From NCBI GenBank assembly GCA_900546625.1, contig URDU01000039.1, positions 1 to 26,448 of the forward strand: 26,448 nt of DNA, read 5' to 3'. Made by a program: the position numbers and the translations under genes. This document shows, piece by piece, positions 22,273 to 26,448 of this stretch (its first letter is position 1; each line of letters begins with the position of its first letter). Source of the DNA: an uncultured Lachnobacterium sp. GTDB taxonomy: Bacteria > Bacillota > Clostridia > Lachnospirales > Lachnospiraceae. Below the pieces are notes generated by a model, which saw only the letters and a list, made by a program, of their open reading frames with translations, made no database searches and was not told the DNA's origin.

Positions 22273-23541
22273 ATGGAGCAATTTATCAGAGAAAAGATAA
22301 AGGATAAACCGCTGAATAAAAAAAGACTTGCAAAAAAAGCAGGCACAGCAGCACTCTGCGGAGTAGCATTTGCAGTGGCTGCAAGCATTGTTTTTGCTAT
22401 ATTTCTGCCGGTTATCAACAGACAATCAAAAAAAGCTTCAGATGGGAAAAATAATAATGATGTGCAGACAGCCACGCAGCAGTCAGGCATAGATGACAGC
22501 AGCGATGCATATAGTGAAAATGGTACACAAAGCACAGAGTCAGGCACTTCTTCTGAGCCGTCTTCGCAGACCTATCAGCCTACACTCGCAGATTATCAGG
22601 CAGTGCAGAACCAGCTCTACAGAGTGGGTGCCACAGCTACGAAATTTGTAGTGGGAGTCACAGGCGTGACGGATGCCACTGATATTTTCAACAATTCCTA
22701 TGAGACAGAGGGTCAGGGAGTGGGAGTGATACTGAAGGACAATGGAAAGCAGCTAATCATTCTGACAGAGAAAAATGTAGTGGATAAGGCAGATAAGCTT
22801 AGTGTGACCTTTGTGAATGACATGATGGCTGATGCTGCGCTGGTCAAGTACGACAGCAATACAGGCATAGCGATTATTTCCGTGGATAAATCACTTTTGG
22901 ACGATGCCACAACAGCGGCTATAGCGGTTGCGGAGCTTGGCAATTCAAATATTGTTTCAAGGGGAGCAACAGTCATTGCACTTGAAGCAAACTATGCCAT
23001 TCTCACAGGTCTTGTAACATCAACAACCAACGAGCTGTCAGCGCAGGACAACAACTATTCGGTGCTCACCACAGATATCGCAAGCAACAGGTCACAGAGT
23101 GGTATACTCATCAATACGGATGGTCAGGTCATAGGGCTTTCGCTACAGGATTTCAATCCGGCGGAGGAAAACAATACGCTCACGGCCGTCAGTATAAGCG
23201 ACCTGTCACCGGTCATTGAAAAGCTCGAGGGCGGCGCAGATGTGCCGTACATAGGTATCACATGTACTACAGTTACGGAAAAAATAGCAAACAGATATAA
23301 CATCCCAAAGGGTGTTTATATAAAGCAGGTTACCATGGATTCACCGGCATTTGTCTCAGGACTTCAAAGCGGTGATGTGATAGTGGCGGTAAACAATACA
23401 GATGTGTCGAATGTGTCCGCGTACAACACACAGCTTATGCTGCAAAAACCGGAGGACACCTGCAATCTGAAAGTAAAGAGAAAAGGAAGCAACGGCTACA
23501 CGGAGATTACCTGTCAGGTGAAAATCGGAGTGATGAATTAG
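22273..23541 (+). CDS. HtrA-like PDZ protein with a degenerate catalytic triad
   Basis: A protein of 422 residues. A basic N-terminus and one membrane segment (about 25-47) anchor it, followed by a Ser/Gln/Thr-rich linker (about 50-105), a trypsin-like HtrA domain (about 110-318) and a PDZ domain (about 322-420: YIGIT, GVYIKQV, SPAFVSGLQSGDVIVAVNNTDV). The protease fold is clear from GQGVGVIL and GILINTDGQVIGL, but all three catalytic positions look changed: TEKNVV for TNNHVV (N168), NTGIAII for TDLAVI (G198) and SQSGIL for NSGGPL (Q275). It is therefore probably a pseudoprotease acting as a binding or regulatory protein at the outer membrane face. AGGGTG precedes ATG 22273. YhaM follows after 18 bp. 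Confidence 0.88.
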   Translation: MEQFIREKIKDKPLNKKRLAKKAGTAALCGVAFAVAASIVFAIFLPVINRQSKKASDGKNNNDVQTATQQSGIDDSSDAYSENGTQSTESGTSSEPSSQTYQPTLADYQAVQNQLYRVGATATKFVVGVTGVTDATDIFNNSYETEGQGVGVILKDNGKQLIILTEKNVVDKADKLSVTFVNDMMADAALVKYDSNTGIAIISVDKSLLDDATTAAIAVAELGNSNIVSRGATVIALEANYAILTGLVTSTTNELSAQDNNYSVLTTDIASNRSQSGILINTDGQVIGLSLQDFNPAEENNTLTAVSISDLSPVIEKLEGGADVPYIGITCTTVTEKIANRYNIPKGVYIKQVTMDSPAFVSGLQSGDVIVAVNNTDVSNVSAYNTQLMLQKPEDTCNLKVKRKGSNGYTEITCQVKIGVMN

Positions 23542-23559
23542 CCGAAATTAGGAGGATAT

Positions 23560-24504
23560 ATGAAGTATATTTCAACTCTCCGCGAAGGAGAGAGAATCAA
23601 TGAGATTTTTTTATGCAAGAGCAAACAGACAGCCATGACAAAAAGCGGAAAGCCTTATGACAATGTCATCCTGCAGGACAAGACAGGCACGCTGGATGCC
23701 AAGATATGGGATGTCGGCTCAGTAGGTATTGAGGAATTTGACGCAATGGATTACATAGCCATAACCGGTGATATCACAAGCTTTCAGGGCAATTTGCAGT
23801 GCTCCATAAAGCGTGCGAGAAAGGTAAACGAGGGAGAATATGACCCTGCCGATTATCTGCCGGTCAGCGATAAGGATGTCGATGTCATGTATAAGGAGCT
23901 CATGGGCTTTATCGGTTCTGTAAAGAATCAGTATTTGTCACAGCTTTTACACAGCTTTTTTGACAACAAGGAGTTTGAGCGCCGTTTCAAGTTCCATTCA
24001 GCCGCAAAGAGTGTGCACCACGGCTTTGTAGGTGGTCTTTTGGAGCATACACTAGGTGTGACGAAGAACTGTGATTATTTTGCAAAAATGTATCCGGTTT
24101 TAAACCGTGACCTGCTTCTTTCAGCAGCTATTTTCCATGATATCGGAAAATTAAAGGAGCTCTCTACCTTCCCAGAGAATGACTATACAGATGCAGGTCA
24201 GCTTCTCGGACATATCATGATTGGTGCAGAGTGGGTAGGAGATGCGATTAAGAGCATCGACGGCTTCCCGGTAGTGCTCGCAAACGAGCTGAAGCACTGT
24301 ATACTTGCCCACCACGGCGAGCTTGAGTTTGGCTCTCCTAAGAAGCCTGCACTTGTAGAGGCGCTTGCACTTAGCTTTGCAGACAACATAGATGCCAAGA
24401 TGGAGACATTCAGGGAGCTGCTTGTAAATGTGCCTGAAAATGATACAAAGTGGCAGGGCTACAACAGATTTATGGAGACAAATTTCCGCAGAACAAGCGT
24501 GTAA
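23560..24504 (+). CDS. yhaM: 3'-5' exoribonuclease YhaM
   Basis: An OB-fold plus HD-domain exoribonuclease of 314 residues, the same length as Bacillus YhaM; it trims RNA 3' ends in the cytoplasm. The OB-fold nucleic-acid domain is about 10-90 (NVILQDKTGTLDAKIWD). The HD domain is about 150-290, with the metal histidines and aspartates in LLEHTLGVT, IFHDIGKLKE, LGHIMIG and ILAHHGE. AGGAGG lies 7 nt before ATG 23560. It lies 18 bp after the pseudoprotease gene and is probably cotranscribed with it. Confidence 0.94.
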   Translation: MKYISTLREGERINEIFLCKSKQTAMTKSGKPYDNVILQDKTGTLDAKIWDVGSVGIEEFDAMDYIAITGDITSFQGNLQCSIKRARKVNEGEYDPADYLPVSDKDVDVMYKELMGFIGSVKNQYLSQLLHSFFDNKEFERRFKFHSAAKSVHHGFVGGLLEHTLGVTKNCDYFAKMYPVLNRDLLLSAAIFHDIGKLKELSTFPENDYTDAGQLLGHIMIGAEWVGDAIKSIDGFPVVLANELKHCILAHHGELEFGSPKKPALVEALALSFADNIDAKMETFRELLVNVPENDTKWQGYNRFMETNFRRTSV

Positions 24505-24617
24505 AAGGCGGACAATATTAAATATAGCTATGGTGCTATTTGGGGTGTGAAGGCTTGCGCCGGATGCAAACACTATAAAGAGTAATTATATACATAAATA
24601 ATAAAGAAGAGAAAAGC

Positions 24618-26448
24618 ATGAAAAAAAATGACATATTTGAACTTGAAATAACAGATATGGGAACAGATGGAGAGGGCATAGGACACTACGATGGTATGAC
24701 CTTTTTCGTAAAGGATGCACTGATTGGTGACGTCATAACAGCCCGCGCAACAAAATTAAAGAAAAACTATGGCTACGCAAGAGTGGAAGAGATTAAGACC
24801 CCTTCCACTTTTCGCGTTGAGCCGGAATGTGAGCTGCATAAGAGGTGTGGCGGCTGCCAGATACAGGCACTTTCCTATGAAAAGCAGCTTGAATTTAAAA
24901 ATGATAAGGTGCGCAACAATCTCATGCGTATAGGTGGATTTTCCGAGGCGGAGCTGGACAGTAAAATGCAGCCACCTGTTGGCGCAGACTGTCCATACCG
25001 CTATCGCAACAAGGCACAGTTCCCGGTGGGATATGACAGGGATGGCAATATAGTGACAGGCTTTTATGCATCGCGAAGCCACAATATCATCCCGGTTGAG
25101 GACTGCAGGCTTGGTGTGCCACAAAACAAAGAGATACTGGATATCATAAAGGAATGGATGAATGAGTGTGGCATTACGCCGTATGACGAGAATACACACA
25201 AGGGGCTCGTGCGCCATGTTCTTATCCGTTATGGATTTACATCTAAGCAGATTATGGTGTGTCTTGTGATAAATGGGGACAGGCTTGAAGCGAAACGCCG
25301 AGCCGGGGATATTACAGGTGCAGAATATAGAAAATTTGCTGACAAGCGTAATCGTGATAAAGCAAGTGATAACAAGGAATGTGGCAGCAAGGCAAGTGAT
25401 AGCCGGCGTAGTATAGCAGATTCATTGTGTGAAAAACTCTCTGGAATTGATGGAATGACATCCATTTCCTACAATATCAACAAGGAAAACACAAATGTAA
25501 TCCTCGGCAAAAAGACGGTCTGCATATGGGGCAGACCATATATTGAGGACACCATACATCTGCTTTCTTACCCTGATTTCACACCACAGGGGACAGGCAT
25601 CACATATCAGATTTCGCCACAGTCGTTCTATCAGGTAAACCCGAAGCAGACAGAAAAGCTCTACAGCACAGCACTTGCATTTGCGGGGCTCACAGGAAAT
25701 GAAAATGTCTGGGATCTCTACTGTGGTATCGGTACCATATCGCTCTTTTTATCACAGAAGGCAAAGCAGGTGTACGGAGTGGAAATAGTGCCTCAGGCAA
25801 TTGAGGATGCAAAAAACAATGCAAAGCTCAATGGCATCACAAATGCACAGTTTTTCGTAGGAAAGGCTGAGGAGGTGCTGCCGCAGTTTTATGAGAATGC
25901 AAAGAAAACTGAGAAAATCACTGATGATACAGCATCCACCGGACGTACAGATATGCTTCGCCCGGATGTGATAGTCGTTGACCCGCCAAGAAAGGGCTGC
26001 GATGAGAAGTGCCTTGACACAATGCTTGAGATGTCACCGGAGAGGATTGTATATGTGAGCTGCGATTCGGCAACATTGGCAAGGGATTTGAAGATACTTT
26101 GTGAGGAGAAGTATGAACTCGTGAAGTGGCAGGCATTTGATCAGTTTTCTCATACGACGCATGTAGAGACGGTTGTTCTTTTGTCCCAACTGAAACAAAA
26201 GCCGGATGATTATATTAATGTCACGATTGAACTTGATGATGTGGATATAACATCTGCAGAGACTAAGGCAACATATGATGAGATAAAGAAGTATGTGGCT
26301 GAACATAATGCCGGCATGAAGGTTTCCAATCTGTATATCTCACAGGTAAAGAGAAAATGCGGAATTGAGGTTGGAAAGAATTATAATTTACCTAAAAATG
26401 AAGATAGCAGGCAGCCACAGTGCCCAGAAGATAAAGAAAGTGCAATTG
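24618..26448 (+). CDS. rlmD: 23S rRNA uracil-C5 methyltransferase, RlmD/TrmA family (partial, 3' end missing)
   Basis: Open from ATG 24618 through the window end, 610 codons without a stop. It methylates uracil C5 in 23S rRNA using S-adenosylmethionine. In order: a TRAM domain (1-60); 4Fe-4S cysteines C71, C77, C80 and C163 (ECELHKRCGGC, VEDCRLG); the SAM site DLYCGIGTI (367-375); DPPRKGC (456-461); nucleophile C482 in YVSCDSATLARD; and general base E517 in THVETV. Two hydrophilic inserts stand out, about 228-272 (Lys/Arg/Asp/Ser-rich) and about 427-449. After the enzyme ends near 525 there is a further domain (about 528-610) with YISQVKRKCG and QCPEDKE, an extension I associate with Clostridial members. 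It could equally act as an RlmCD-type dual-site enzyme. Confidence 0.9.
   Translation, partial: MKKNDIFELEITDMGTDGEGIGHYDGMTFFVKDALIGDVITARATKLKKNYGYARVEEIKTPSTFRVEPECELHKRCGGCQIQALSYEKQLEFKNDKVRNNLMRIGGFSEAELDSKMQPPVGADCPYRYRNKAQFPVGYDRDGNIVTGFYASRSHNIIPVEDCRLGVPQNKEILDIIKEWMNECGITPYDENTHKGLVRHVLIRYGFTSKQIMVCLVINGDRLEAKRRAGDITGAEYRKFADKRNRDKASDNKECGSKASDSRRSIADSLCEKLSGIDGMTSISYNINKENTNVILGKKTVCIWGRPYIEDTIHLLSYPDFTPQGTGITYQISPQSFYQVNPKQTEKLYSTALAFAGLTGNENVWDLYCGIGTISLFLSQKAKQVYGVEIVPQAIEDAKNNAKLNGITNAQFFVGKAEEVLPQFYENAKKTEKITDDTASTGRTDMLRPDVIVVDPPRKGCDEKCLDTMLEMSPERIVYVSCDSATLARDLKILCEEKYELVKWQAFDQFSHTTHVETVVLLSQLKQKPDDYINVTIELDDVDITSAETKATYDEIKKYVAEHNAGMKVSNLYISQVKRKCGIEVGKNYNLPKNEDSRQPQCPEDKESAI

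Noticed and set aside
24505..24617. Terminator between yhaM and rlmD
   Set aside because: TTGC and GCAA near 24550-24570 can pair over only 4 bp and there is no T run; the genes may be cotranscribed.

Overview
The window looks like a chromosomal segment of a low-to-mid GC Firmicute, most probably a gut Lachnospiraceae of the Roseburia/Agathobacter rectalis type. The grounds are strong GGAGG-type ribosome sites, sigmaA promoters, YhaM and MutS2 (typical Firmicute proteins), an RlmD with a Clostridia-style C-terminal extension, and the general character of the proteins. The genus is inference from protein character, not a search.

Region 1 (1-5674) is AT-rich accessory DNA. It starts with the first 12 codons of a leftward gene (possibly an integrase). 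Next comes an autoregulated XRE-ImmA/IrrE (HigA-like) gene whose toxin partner seems reduced to a 20-codon stub. After it is a tightly coupled two-gene unit: a ComEC-like metallo-beta-lactamase-fold protein, and a 1066-residue protein with an N-terminal trypsin-like protease, a long TPR-like middle and a PIN-like C-terminus. This pair is my best candidate for an undescribed conflict or defence system.

Region 2 (5776-9915) is an N-acetylglucosamine uptake and catabolism operon: nagB, nagA, a PTS EIIA and the PTS EIIBC nagE. It has a clear promoter, an operator-like palindrome, a palindromic nagE leader and a terminator. EIIBC with EIIA would import GlcNAc as GlcNAc-6-P, NagA deacetylates it, and NagB deaminates and isomerises it to fructose-6-P.

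Region 3 (9916-13215) is accessory again: an Abi/HEPN protein, a candidate orphan small RNA with its own promoter and terminator, a secreted lipoprotein nuclease, a short tandem repeat, and a roughly 270-bp inverted-repeat element containing twin hairpins.

Region 4 (13216-26448) is mostly housekeeping. Rightward there is hisS-aspS plus an unknown membrane-anchored protein, closed by a terminator. Leftward there is mutS2, followed by an OmpR-type regulator and a histidine kinase. Rightward again there is an HtrA-like protein that has apparently lost its catalytic triad, then the exoribonuclease YhaM, then an RlmD-type rRNA methyltransferase cut by the window end.
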